The notes beneath the pieces are model-generated. The model ran no database searches. It saw only the letters and a list, made by a program, of their open reading frames with translations, and was not told where the DNA came from. From Triplophysa rosa (taxonomy: Eukaryota; Chordata; Actinopteri; Cypriniformes; Nemacheilidae), in the NCBI RefSeq assembly GCF_024868665.1, contig NC_079902.1:20252772-20316771 (forward strand): a stretch of 64,000 bases of DNA, written 5' to 3'. Below, one piece after another: positions 42,867-55,900 of this stretch (position 1 is its first letter; every line of letters starts with the position of its first letter). The position numbers and the translations under genes are program-made.

Positions 42867-45800
42867 ATGTTCTCCATCCAGGACGGTCTCCCGCGGGGAG
42901 CCTTGACCATGAAAGAAGAGCCCCTCACGAGCGGCATGACGCCGGTACGCTCGTGGATGCAGAGCGCGGGGATACTAGATGCCAACACAGCAGCGCAAAG
43001 GTAAACATGACAGACAAGATCCAAGTTTACCATATTGCAGGTGGTCCGGTGCTTAGCGTAAAACGTGCTGAACTCGAACAGTGATTGTACTGTGCGTAAG
43101 TGCGCTTTGAAAGAAGCGCTGCGCCCCTTTTCCACAGTTATCGATGTTTTAAGAGTAAAACTATTCTTGCAGTGATGTTGCATACAGTATAACACAATAC
43201 TGCTAAACCAGTGTTAAGTTATTGATTTTGTCAACAACAACTATTCGAGAAACTCATGCACGAACGTTGTGCGTCAAAACACTACACGGAAAACTCATGT
43301 GTGGAAAGGTGCGATCTATTTAGACTGCCTGTCACCCATGAGAAAACAGTTTAACCCGATTTCTCTTTAATCCAGAGACGACAGAGGGCTGGCGAGCTTT
43401 GGGGTTGTGTTTCATGAGTAAGAATGCCACACTCGTGCAACCAAGGCTCGTCTTTTTTACTGTAAAAATATTGACGTTTGCAAATCGCCGTAGTCTTGAC
43501 AATGTTTCTGTGATTCGCAGGGAGAGACTAGTAAGGGGGAAATAACAAGCATGAGTTTTTGAAGCTGTCTGCACTGTCGAAATTTTATAGATGATTTAAA
43601 CAATTTGTCATGTAGTGTTTTTTGCAAGGCTGCAGACCGTAATAGAATGATTGATAAATACTAAGGTGGGAAAAAGTTGCTGAAGTAGAACTGACAACGG
43701 TCATTCTATCACAGTTGTGTAACGCATACAAAATCAACCTGCGCATAAATCAAAGTTAGTTTTTGGACTCTTGAATTCCTCTACATATATTCTCCCATGG
43801 GCTGGTGAAATCATGAAGTGTTTGGAGATGTAGGCTGTTCTGTCTCAACCGCCAAAAACAGACCTGGGACTATGAGAAAGGGTAGACAGAACTAAAACAA
43901 TTCAATTTGAGTGCAACCTGTTTTTACGCAGACACCAAAAATCAGTTTGTCGGGACAATTCTTTCTATCGCTCTTAAAAAGTATCATCATGTATCACATC
44001 TTTCTGTTTTTGTGATAAAAAAGACGAGAATTCTCAGAAAGTAAGACTTTGATATTGTGAAAATAACTAAAGGTAGGCTATTTTTAATAATAAAAAACGA
44101 GAGAGAAAAAACGTTTTAGAAATAAATCAGTGTGTTTTTTAACAGTTGTATTTCGATTTTAGCACATTAAAACAAATCTCACAATATCAGGGAAAGGCTT
44201 ATTTTATTAAATTGCTTTATTTAATACAATTAAACAAAAACATAAATTCTTTCATTTCTGCCGGAATCCCCTAAAGGTGAGTTAGTATTTATAGTAAATT
44301 GAGCAGTAAAAACACACTTTTATAAGATATATTGATACTGTTGTGTGAGAATACAAGCATACTGAAATTAGTTAAACGCCTGAAGTACAGCCTGGGGTTT
44401 CTTTTATGTTTAAATAATCGTACACTTGTATTAAAACATGCACAAATAAAAGGAGAGAGAGAGATGTGCTGCGTTTACAAATTTTCATGCTTACTGATTA
44501 TTTGTTTAGATGCAAGTAACCATATTAATATTGTAGGCTAGAGGTGTTTTAAACTTTAACACAAAGGTCAGTTGCTTTTATTTCACATCACACACAACCG
44601 TAAAGTCGATCATTCTGTTAACGTTTTATCTATTGTATCAATTAGGAAGAAAAAAATGCAAAATCTTTGGCCATCTAATTAGTTACCCTACAAGAGATAA
44701 ATTATTAATTTGATGCGAGAGGTCGCAAATAAGCCATATTGCATGTGAGTTGCATTGCATGTTGCATATTAACCAGTCCTTTGATCTAGTTATTTTCTAT
44801 AGTTATTTACAGTTGCTGTTATGTGTCTGTAGTCCGTGCGCAGCTTGTAGGCTATCTCATCTGTATTGCTATACGTGCAGACCCATTGATTGAGCCTCAT
44901 TTTCCACAGGTGCAGTTAATTTAAAAGCCATCGCATAAAGACTATAACCTATGACAACACATGTCATTTTGTTATCTTAATTTATTTCAATAATTTGCCT
45001 ACATAAGATCTAGAAAAAGCAGTAGACAGTAATTTTTGGACAGTTATCTGGAATGTGGCACAGACAAATGTAATTAAATTTTAAAAACGCGCCGTAATTT
45101 GTATTAATATAAATCAGCTCCCCTCGTAATAAATGATCTGTTGTAGCCTTCCGCAAAAACCTCCGCAAATTAACCTCAATTATCGGCTTCATACAGAACA
45201 CAATTTTCTACCCTACAATCGCAAACTAAAAAAAGATGACACTAAGCCATCTTCAGACCCTAAAGGTTTAAATACTACTTAAAGCATGAAAATGCGTTCA
45301 TAATTGGCACATTTTCGCGTAGGCTAAATGGTTTCATTTGTTACTATTGTAAATTCTCTGTCACTTGTATGAATGGTTTAGTTAAATTCTCATGTAAATT
45401 TCATGCGCACCTCTTCACTTTCTAAATATCTGTCTCTGGTTTTCCCTCAGTTGTTTTTAATATTTTCCCATTGCAATGTATATTGAAAGTCGTAAGCTGA
45501 AATACGCACTCATGGCGGGCAACAGTTTCATGGGAGTTCTCAGACAGCAAAAGTGAGTAAATATAGGTTGGCGTAATGAAGCAGAAGTGTGAGAGTTTAA
45601 TTTCTTGTGAATCCTTCATGTGATCTTGTTAATAATGCCATGTGGTGGCTCTGGTGGTGATATGGAGATGTCTGTGGGTTCTGGAGAACAAGTGGGGATA
45701 AGCTTGGACTTAGAATATATTATCACCAGTGTTGTTATGTAAAATTAATTTTACACAAAAGAAATATGCAATTCTTTTACACGTCTTTGGCTTTTAACAT

Positions 45801-46921
45801 CGCTTTATCATATCATCACACCAATTTTTATTGTTGTAAATTCAAAATTGATTGAAGTACATGTAGATGGAGTTGGCTGAACAGGTTTGTGATGCTCAGG
45901 CCACTCAGGGGTGCGTTTGTGGGGTCCATCTCCCCCCAGCATTTCTCCCTCTCTTTAGGCCTAGGGGTGAGCGAAAGGGCTGCACAGCTGGGGAACAGAT
46001 TTCGATTGACCCTCTCACCGATTCCGTACCCCTACACTGTAAAACCTGGCAAAGTGAATTATGTCGCCTCTGTTTTGTCCACCGGGGAGGTGGGTGGGGG
46101 GGTGTTTGGTCAGGCTAATGAAGTCCAGACCCCCAGGCTTTGGGTAGAGAAAAATCCTGTCCTTTATGAGAAACTGTCAGAATTGGAAACACCAAAAAGG
46201 CGCATTTTTCTGTATGTGGCATCCCATAATTCCTTGCATGCACAGACTGTAAACAGCAGGATATATTTGTTTTTGTTCAGATTTAACAATAGGCCTACAG
46301 AAAATTTTAAGACACAAAAATATTTGCCGTTAAAAAGTTACTCCCCATTCTTGTAGACTGCAGCTTCCACTTTACAAGGCATTTCCCATTGCAAAAAATA
46401 CTAAAACCCAACACTGAATCAAAAACGCACCTGATTTACGGGACTTGTTCTGTTTCGTCTCTGTTGACGCCTGGACGCTGTAACGTAACAGAGAAACAAG
46501 TGTTGGAGAAACAGCTGCCTCATAACATGCTAGCGATTAGCGGCCGGCTGCCGGGCCACCTAGGTAATGACCCCATTAGAAACATACAGGTGACCAGCTA
46601 ATGATTTCGGCTGTAGGCCACTAACGATTTTAGAAATGACTGTAAGTTTTTTAGAGCAGAGTTGCGAGAGTGTCAGACGGCGAGAGAGGAGGGCAGAAAG
46701 GGGTGCTATAATTTGTAGTGTGCGAGGAGGTCTGGCAGGTGCAGTCAGGCTAAAGCTACAGCAAACATCCACAAGCGTAGCACCAATAAAACACACACAC
46801 ATACGACACCAGCTCTCAAAAAGCACTTATGTAGAGCTTACTGAATCCAACTGAGGGAGACATGTGACTAGTTCATTGATCAAGGCGTCCAGCTTAGATC
46901 AGTTTACAATGACTAATATTC

Positions 46922-46956
<35 letters not shown>

Positions 46957-49900
46957 TCTTATTTGCCTTTATATAATAACAGAAAAAGAATGTAACACGA
47001 TTAAGTCCTAAAAAAGCAATAATTAAATGATTAGAAAGTAGCAAAAACCTGTTTCCTTACGCCTTGTGCACTTGATGCAGTTGTGCAGAAGACACGCTGC
47101 TCTATTTTATGTCACATGCTCTATTAGAGTGTCCTAATCGCATGAAACGTTCGCCTGTAATTTAGCCGTCCTGCTCCAGGATATAACGTCTCACCGTGCA
47201 ATGCTTTACTTGTCTCTGCAATTACAAGCAAATTAGAAATTAGCTGAAAGCATTTAGCACTGGCTGGTTATACACTTTTACGATTGAAGATGCAGTGTAT
47301 TACATTTCCAGCGTGATGCATGGACAGTGCCATTAGCGGTTTAAATATATTTCTGTTTGTTTATTATCTTTATTGTTACGGTTATTTATATTATGATTAA
47401 GCCTTAACGGTTATTGTTTGAAAGCCCCATTGTAATGGAATTCGAAAAGCATTCCTACTTTTAAAACTTTGAATTTTTGCATTCATGCTTGGTATAATTT
47501 TCTAAACAATATTATGAGTTATCTTATTATTGTTCTTTGGACTGATTATCCACACAAAGACGTGGAAGCGTTTCATTAAATGAAAATGAAAACCTGTTAA
47601 ATCTTCAAACCTTAGGGGCGTCACATTCCGCCTGATACACATGTAGAACATTACGTCGCATTAAAGAAGTCTCAGTTCGCAAGCGTACGTACGCCATTTC
47701 ATCCTTGTTGTGTCACAGCTGTGGAGCTTTCCACGCTGATGTCTCATAGCCAACGACAGCGAGCGATAAACAAACAGGCCTGAATGTGATTAGATGTCTA
47801 ATCTGCGAGACTCTCCGTCAAGTCTTTCGACTCAGATCTTCTCGCGTCGAGAGGCGCAATCAGTGAACGATGATGGCACATCAGCTCCTCCGACTACACA
47901 CACATACAGCACTCAACACTGTGGCTTCTGTCCAAGTTCATACTGACTAATAGATCAGAAAGTCAGTCAGTGCAGGATGGATGGCAAACAGAATATTGTC
48001 TTGACAGTGGTGGATTGTTTTAGGGTGTTTCGGGGTTTTGTTGAATGTTTGTGGTTGCATTTTAGATTGCATTTAGTTGCATAACTTTGTTAAAAAGCAT
48101 GAGCTTGTTTAGGAAAGGGATAGTTCACCCCAAAATAAAAATTCTGTCATCATTTGTTCACTCGGATGTCACTCAAAATGTGCATTTGACTCGTTCTTCT
48201 GTGGAACAGAAAGCAGATAATTTTAGAAATGTCACAGTGGTTTTTTGTCAATACGATGGAAGTCAATGGGGTCAGTGTTGTTTGGTTACAAATTTTTTTT
48301 TTTTAAATATCTTCTTCAGAGTTCTGCAGAAGAAAGAAAGTCATACAGGTTTGAAATTACATGAGTAAATGAATGAATTTTCATGTTTGGATGAACTGTT
48401 CCTTTAAGCAGCATTTTAAAGTTTTTACCTTCGGTTCCATCAAATTGCAGTACTTTTTCATCCTTGTATTTACGGCAAGTTCAATCTAATCCAACATGTT
48501 TCAAATTGATGACAAACTGTCCAAAAAAATCAAAAATGATTCAAGAATCTAGGAAGAAACAGCAATAATTCAGGCGTTTTTGAATAATTTAGTAATTTAG
48601 TGAACACAATCAGACAGGGAAGCACATAAAGATGCTCTTCTATGGAGGCTGCATGTAAATGTGTTAGTGTGCGCCCGCGTGTGTGTGTGAATGTAACAGC
48701 GAGCAGACTGTGGCAGTGATGCAGGCAGCTGGTGATGTATGTGCCAGCTTATCGCTGGGAAACGTGACAGACAGGACGTTTGTGTTTGCGTGGCCATAAA
48801 AATCACAGAGAAATGACAGGCCTTTCTTTATGCAAAGATCCTCTCCGACACGTTGGCTTTGACTTACGGCCGCACGTTACTGTGCGCCGGTGACAAATGC
48901 TTCTATTACTCAATGCACTCTGTCATTCCAAGAAGGTTTTTCATGATTTCGTGTCGTAATATCCAATTAGTGTTAAAGAAACAAAGACGCTGAATATCCA
49001 TAAACTCAATCAGCACATCTGGCCCGGAGCTCTTACCTCCGATAACAGGCACGTAAAAATGTGTTTTTATACTTTAGGGGGATCTAAACTGGCCCTTTTG
49101 ACATTTTACAATGTTGGTGGCCAATTAAATCACCGCATACTTGAGTTGTGAAAGACAGGGTTCCAGCACTGACATTGAATCGGGCCCAATGAACAGAGGT
49201 AGACCAGGTTACACCACCGCGGGATTTGGGTTTCAAAACAAGCCCGTCGCGACCAGCCATTTCTTACTTCTATCCACTAATCCCTATCTGCTGCCCGTGC
49301 AGCAATAGTGCTTTAGTCCTCAACTCATTAAATCTTATTACACGGCTAATAAGAGCTAACCAAACATACCGCTGCCATGCTGACTGCTCACTGCCGCCTC
49401 CCAAAAACACAGCACATGCATGCAGGCCTGAGCAAATGTATGCCACCATAATTGTATCTTTCTGCATAAATTACTCGTTTACCCCCACGTAAACACAGAG
49501 TATGTGCATATCTTAGTATCCATCTCTCCAAAATATATGGGTGAGTACAGGAAGCAAATTCTTCTCTCTCATTTAGTTCAGTCTGGGGATAGACTAAGGC
49601 CCAATCCCAATTCTATTTTCTACCCCTTCGCCTACCCCTCGCCCCTTCCCCTTGCTCCTTGAAACAAAGTGGCAAGGGGAAGGGTTACAAATTTACCGCT
49701 AAGAAATGGGACACCACTACTACACTGGCATACGTCGTTGCTAGCTCCTAACGTTACGTCAGAGGACATGCGCCGATGCACCGGGTATATGACATAAAAA
49801 TATATTTTCTAATATCGTGCAATCAGTGCTGTCCGCTAGCAAACTTTAGCGATTTTTTTGCAAACGTTAAAAGAACATCACCGTAAATACAAACACAAGA

Positions 49901-52900
49901 TTGAATGTAACACATAAAATGAAAAATTGTCATAAAAATCCTTATTAATGGCAAAAATTACTTACATTTGGGTCTGCTTGCTCGAGTGAGCAGCCATGTT
50001 GGAAATTTCTCTTAGCCCTTCGTTTGAAGTGAGGTCCTGAAAAATCTTAGTTTGAAGGGCTATCTGGCCCTTACCCCTACCCCTCCAACCAAAAGAGCAT
50101 TGAGACACCCCTTCACGTGAACGCACCAAACGTAGGGGTAGGGGAAAGTTTAGGTGTAAGGGGTAGAATTGGGATTGGGCCCAATTTAAATGGGAATCCC
50201 TTATGTTGCCTAATTCACTGAATGATCCCCCATTCTAGCCCCGTAACTCTTTCCAAGAGACCCGATGGTCAAGAAGTAAGACGGAAAAAGAAACGGTGAC
50301 ATGAAAGAATGTGAAACGGAGGTATTGAGGGACAGAGAGAGATTTATATTTACTTGTTGGATCAGCATGCTGGCTCAGGACCAGGGCAGAGATGATTTTT
50401 CCGCGTCACATTTGTATAAACAGAGCGCTGCTGTACGCCTCATTAGTTCGATAGTGAGAGAGAGATTCTGTGGCGCTGTAGTTAAAGACTTCCTCTTGTC
50501 ACAGTCCATCACAGATGTGATTAATGTCAGAGATGTGGGCCGAGTCTGTGATGCCACCCATATGCCACACACAACCTGTGTCTTTCTAATAGAAACCTTC
50601 TGGAAAACTAAGACTAGATCAAAACAACCAGCTGGGATTGACTTTAGTCTCCGCATATTTGGGCTCTGGGAGAGAGTATTAGTATAGTAATGTAGTATCA
50701 TTTTAATGTAATTTTGCCCTTTTAAATGTTCGAAAATAGAGGGTGTCTTTTAAATAGATCCAAATAAATATTTGGAGGGTTCTGCCACTGTGTATGTATT
50801 GTTCAGAATACCTGGGATTTCTGAGAGTCCAAACATACTAATGATAATATTTTCTAGAATTAAAAAAAACATGTTATTTTTATACATAATAAAGTTCATG
50901 GGTTTGAATCACAGAGCACACATACTGCTAAATGTATACGATGAATGTACTACAAGTCTCTTTTGGTAACAGCGTCTGCCAAATGTGTAAATGTAATATT
51001 TTTAATTTTGAAATTGGGTTTACAATCACTTCACAAAAGATTTAGAAAAATCAATCTGACTCTTAAATGTAAAAAATGTATGTTTTAAGAGTATGTAGGA
51101 ATTTTATCTCTGCCTGATCAACTGCTAACGTTTCTAAGACCACAAATAATGTCGTAGTCTAAATTATTATATTATGTTGTGTTACGTATATTACGTTACC
51201 AATGTACACATTATAAAAGGTAATGCGTTGTTTTTTCATGTCTTTAAATAGGCTTAGTTGCTGTGTTTCCCATTAAATGTAAATATTTTTTATTCAGTGT
51301 TTTGCACCTAATGATTTACTGTTATTGAGATGTACATCTGAAGGCATGTCAGTGTACTCGCTCCTCTCTCTCTCCTCACACACACGCACACACACGCACA
51401 CGCCTCTCTCTTCAATATCTCAGCAGAGCCCAGTGTGTCCTGTGTATTGGCAGTTCCTTCTCCTCTGCATGTTCATTAGCAGATGATTTCAGAGTTAGAG
51501 TCTCTGTGCTTAGTATCTATTTCCCTCAAGTGTTCAGACCCTCGAGCTGTGAGGATCTTTGCCTGGGGTTAGTTTTTTCATTTAACATAATTAGACTTTG
51601 CTGTATCGCATTAAGCTGGCAGTGTGCAAAGGGGCGCAGACTGGAAACACTGGCTGCCGTTGCATAAAGAGAGAGAGAGAGCTCTTATATTCTGAATAGT
51701 CGTCATTATAGAACGCCTTCAGCTTCTGTTCTCAAAGTGGTTTATTGTTAAATCGATTCTATGAGACCGTATTTATTGATTCAAATGACAGATTATTTGA
51801 ATGGTGGTATTTTCACATCCAGAAATTGTTTTGGCTTGAATGGGTTTTTTCTGTCGAGATGTCAAACAGTGCGCTTGACGGAGTTAGACCGGCGTGCGAA
51901 TGTATGTCCTTTGCACAGCTCTGCTGTGTACGGTGTGTGTGTGTTTGTCACCTCGATAGCAGTTATTTCAATACGGCCCGCCTCTGACTCATTGCTGGAG
52001 TGGATATGGCAGCAATCAACATAATTAAAATAATAACACTAACAAGCTTTCCGAGTCAATCGTTTCCTGTGCGTAAAGATCCGTGCCTTGTGAGAGCATG
52101 CGGGAACGCTCTCTCTCTCTCTCTCACCCCATCAGAAACATGACGCCTGGCCTCGTAACTGAGCTGATGGGGTAATGGAGAGGAACTCATGATGCAATAT
52201 GTGTGTGTTAAAGTGTGATGTGTTTTTTCCCTATTTGTATACGAACGTGTAATTTTGTAGTTCTGTCTTCCTTTGAGAAGGTGATAATTTGTGTTTACAT
52301 CTGCTTGTGCCTTTGAGGCAATGCAGACACAGATCAGCCTCTAAAGAAAAATAAAAAATGATTTCTTTCATTTCTCTTTTTCTTTTATCTTTCATTAGAA
52401 ATACATTGAGAGCAAATGGAGACTTTTGCTTAGGTTTCCCGCATACCCGGAAGAAACATTTGAGACAAAAATACTTTTATAAAAAATGAAACATAACTAA
52501 CTGCAGTTAGATTTTAAGATGCAAAACCACAACCTCCAATCAAAATATTTGTAAATATGTACACATTTTACGGTATTGAAATGTATGTATAATTTTTATC
52601 AAAAAATGAAGCATTCAAAAACAGTTCTTTATGAGATCATCTCTATAATGTTATTCTTATTTTTAAAGAACCACTTTTGTGTCGTTTTTTTCTTATCGCA
52701 TTTCTAGGGCATCCGTCAGGCTTAGCACATGCAGCTCTGACCAGTCGGGCTGCTAAGAATCTTCAATGCAAATCAATTACTACCGATAAAGAAGCTCATA
52801 TTTCCCATTAACGTTGAAGTCATCCCCCTTTAAAAGTCCTCCTCCCTGAACGCCCCTCCCGTCGCCTCTTCTGTGAAAGCTGTTTTTGCCTTCAGTGTAG

Positions 52901-55900
52901 TAACCTCAACTTCACGAATGAGATTTCACCAGGCTAGGATACAAATGAAGCATTAAGCCCTGTTAATAGCACTTGGGCGGGGTTAGGTTTTATTAATGTT
53001 CTATCGGGGGAATATCTCAAACGAGCGGAGACAGAGAGCAGGCCGCTTTCCAAAACACTGCCTCCCCACCCTGAGCTCACCAGATGAACAAATATTTATG
53101 CATGAGCATATTTTTGAGATTCAAATGCATCTCGGCCCATCTCATCAGGGTAATGAGTAAATAGCACATGGGCTTAACAATGAGGGGTCCAATTTAGGAG
53201 TGTGAACATAACACGCTCCTTTATTTTGTGATTTTGGGTGTTAAAACTATATAAGGCACTTGCTTTGACTTATGGGTGATTTTTATTATGGGTGAGTATT
53301 AATGCAGTTTTTTTATTTTACCCTAAAGGGATAGTTATCGTCTATGACTTTCATTCTTTAGCAGAACACAAAAGAAGATATATTGAAGAACGTCGGTAAC
53401 CAAACAACATTGCCCCCCATTGACTTCTATTGCATAGACACAAAACCCTATTAAAAATATAGAGCACCTGCAATTTAATCTTCGTTCTCTTAGTTTAGGC
53501 CTTCATCTGTCATTTATCCCTCTCTGCGGCCCTCTGGTGATGTAGGAGATGATCGGTCATATATTTATGGCAGGGGAGCAGACCTGACGGTTTGATTGAT
53601 AAGTGGATGTGTAGGGTTGGCGTTGAGGTGCGAGCCGCTCCCCGGCTCTCCTTCTCTTGGGCTGCACGAGGTTACTCAGCCTCCCTCCCCGTTCGCCACG
53701 CGTTTTAATCGATGCTCATGTGCGAGAGGCAGGATGGAGCCTTTCTATTGGCTGAACCCCGGGGAGACCCGGCGGAGTGCCGAGCAGGTTTGACTGACAG
53801 GTCAGGGAAAGAGGAACGCAGCGGTTGCCAAGGCGAGCCGTACCCAGTAGCGATTGGCAGCCGCGAAGGCAGACGGTGCCTTCTGGGGTCCCTCAGTCTG
53901 CGCCAAATTCCAATTGTCGAGGTGGCAGAGCAGAGAAAGAAAGACAAAAGGGTTCATGGCACACACACAGGGCAGGATCAAACAAGCCAAATATCTCGCT
54001 TTGTAACACCTCTTCTTTCCTCTTATCTCGCTTTGTAACCCCTTTCACTTCCTGTGTATTTTTATTTGTATTTAGGGGGTAGTTCTGGCTGCTTTTGATT
54101 TATTTTCATAATATTCATATTATTATTGAACATTTTATAATGAATTTTCTGCTGTATCTTCTGCCTTCAGACATACTGTCTACTAACAGTATATACTTTT
54201 GCAATGTCATGTAATTTGTGAAAGTTCATTTCAAACTATTTAAAAGTATTTGCAATACATTGAATGAATAATTGTTCTCTCTTTCTCAGCGGTGTGGGTT
54301 TGGCACGGGCCCACTATGAAAAGCAGCCTCCCTCGAACCTGCGCAAGTCAAACTTCTTCCACTTTGTGCTGGCCCTGTATGACCGGCAGGGACAGCCCGT
54401 GGAGATCGAGAGAACCTCCTACGTGGACTTTGTGGAAAAGGACAAAGTAAGCACTCTGCCGCTAACAGACACAGCCACACATCACCACGGGATTCTGGGA
54501 GGCGCTGCGGTGCAGCATATTGAACTTAGAGAACATGCTAAGAAAAAGTCATGTTCTATGGGTTTTGTTTTAGCTTTAGTTCTTTTTAAAGATCTGATAA
54601 ATAAAAATGCAAAAATAGTTCTGCTGCATTTGTAGAACTTTCTTTATACAGTAAACTTAAAATATGGGAAACACTTCAATTTGACATCATCTTTGAGAAG
54701 TTGAATTTCAAGTCCCTATGAAATCAAGTTTTGGGGCTTTTAATATGAGTATGTTATGAATATCTAAAACATTGACAGGAGAGACAAGCATTTAAAACTT
54801 AGCATCTCTCGCTTTCAAGAATGCGGATCAACCATTTTTATGACATCTTTCTGCACTTCAACTTCTCATCAGATGTCAGGCTCTGTGTTGATCCAAACTC
54901 TGTTTGCTAAAATAGCTTTTGCTATTTTATATACTCAAAATGTCCCACACTTCATTGGAAATGACATCAATGCATTGAGCAAAGCTGCACATTTCAAGGC
55001 ACTTCAGTTGGTATTTAATGGTTTTGATTAGGATTTGAAAGATATGACTTAATTTTCATATAGATTTCCCTTACCCTTTGAAAAAGCATATTTTACTTTT
55101 TCATTTTATCTTTGGTTCTGATGTGTAGTTACAGTGCATATTTGCACTGATTTGCTTGAGTGAACCAGACACACAATCTCACACATCTTGTCTGTGATTT
55201 TCAGTAGTAGTTGGACCAAAAGCTACATGTAGGGGGCAGCAACGAGACCAAATTTACACATGATGTGGCCCATTACACTAATACATCTGCATCTTATGAT
55301 TTCTAGCCATGAGAATTATTGCATACAATTTCCTAAATATTTTATCATTATATATTTAACCATTGTAGCATATTTTTATAACAATTTTTTTCCTGTTTGA
55401 ATATTTATCAGGATAAACATCTTGGGGTTAAATATTACCCACTCCTGCACACTTTCCCAAATAATTTCTAGTCTTCTCGTACCTGCTCGGCCTGCAGCGT
55501 GTGTTCAGAGCATGTCTGAGGGTAGTCCTGCTAGCCCCGCAGTGTGTGTGTCGGGGGGTTGTTCTCAGTAAAAGGTTACAGAGAACAGCTCCGCCCACGG
55601 TCATGTGGGACGGGGTCCAGCTGGCACGGTCAGCGCTCTGTCCTTACTGTCCGATCACCTCCACCGTAACCCCCGCCCAGCAGCCCCCCCACACGCTCCT
55701 CCACTCCACCCTGGGTCACTGCCAAGACGCTACCGCTAAACTTGGCAGCGAGTAGCAGAGAAGACAGAGAGAGACTGACGACAAGCGTGGGCGCGCCGTG
55801 TTCTTGCGTCTTATTGGATTGATGTCGCATCAGAGTAAAATAACTCACCTGAAGGGTGGACGTGATGTTTCAGTTGAACCCCACATGGTCGTAGTCTAGA

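Larger units (their letters stand above)
43001..54289. other. ebf intron 1
   Basis: An 11.3-kb intron with canonical borders (GTAAAC; TTTCTCAG). It contains MITE copies at 48109-48407 and 53325-53458, a (CT)n run at 46919-46959, a TIR element at 49598-50182 and a SINE tail at 50885-51000. Several complex stretches without repeat character (about 47,580-47,900, 51,410-52,160, 52,690-53,160) are candidate regulatory elements. No additional exon was recognised. Confidence 0.6.

Noticed and set aside
42402..43195. Long minus-strand frames (150 and 158 codons) over the ebf leader and first exon
   Set aside because: They are antisense to a well-supported exon, overlap GC-rich DNA with few stops, and show no recognisable protein.
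45889..46356. 155-codon plus-strand frame in ebf intron 1
   Set aside because: No recognisable domain, biased composition and no splice or promoter context; likely chance.
50301..50687. 128-codon plus-strand frame and its 108-codon antisense partner
   Set aside because: No similarity recognised, and both strands are open over the same stretch; the frame lies wholly in an ebf intron.
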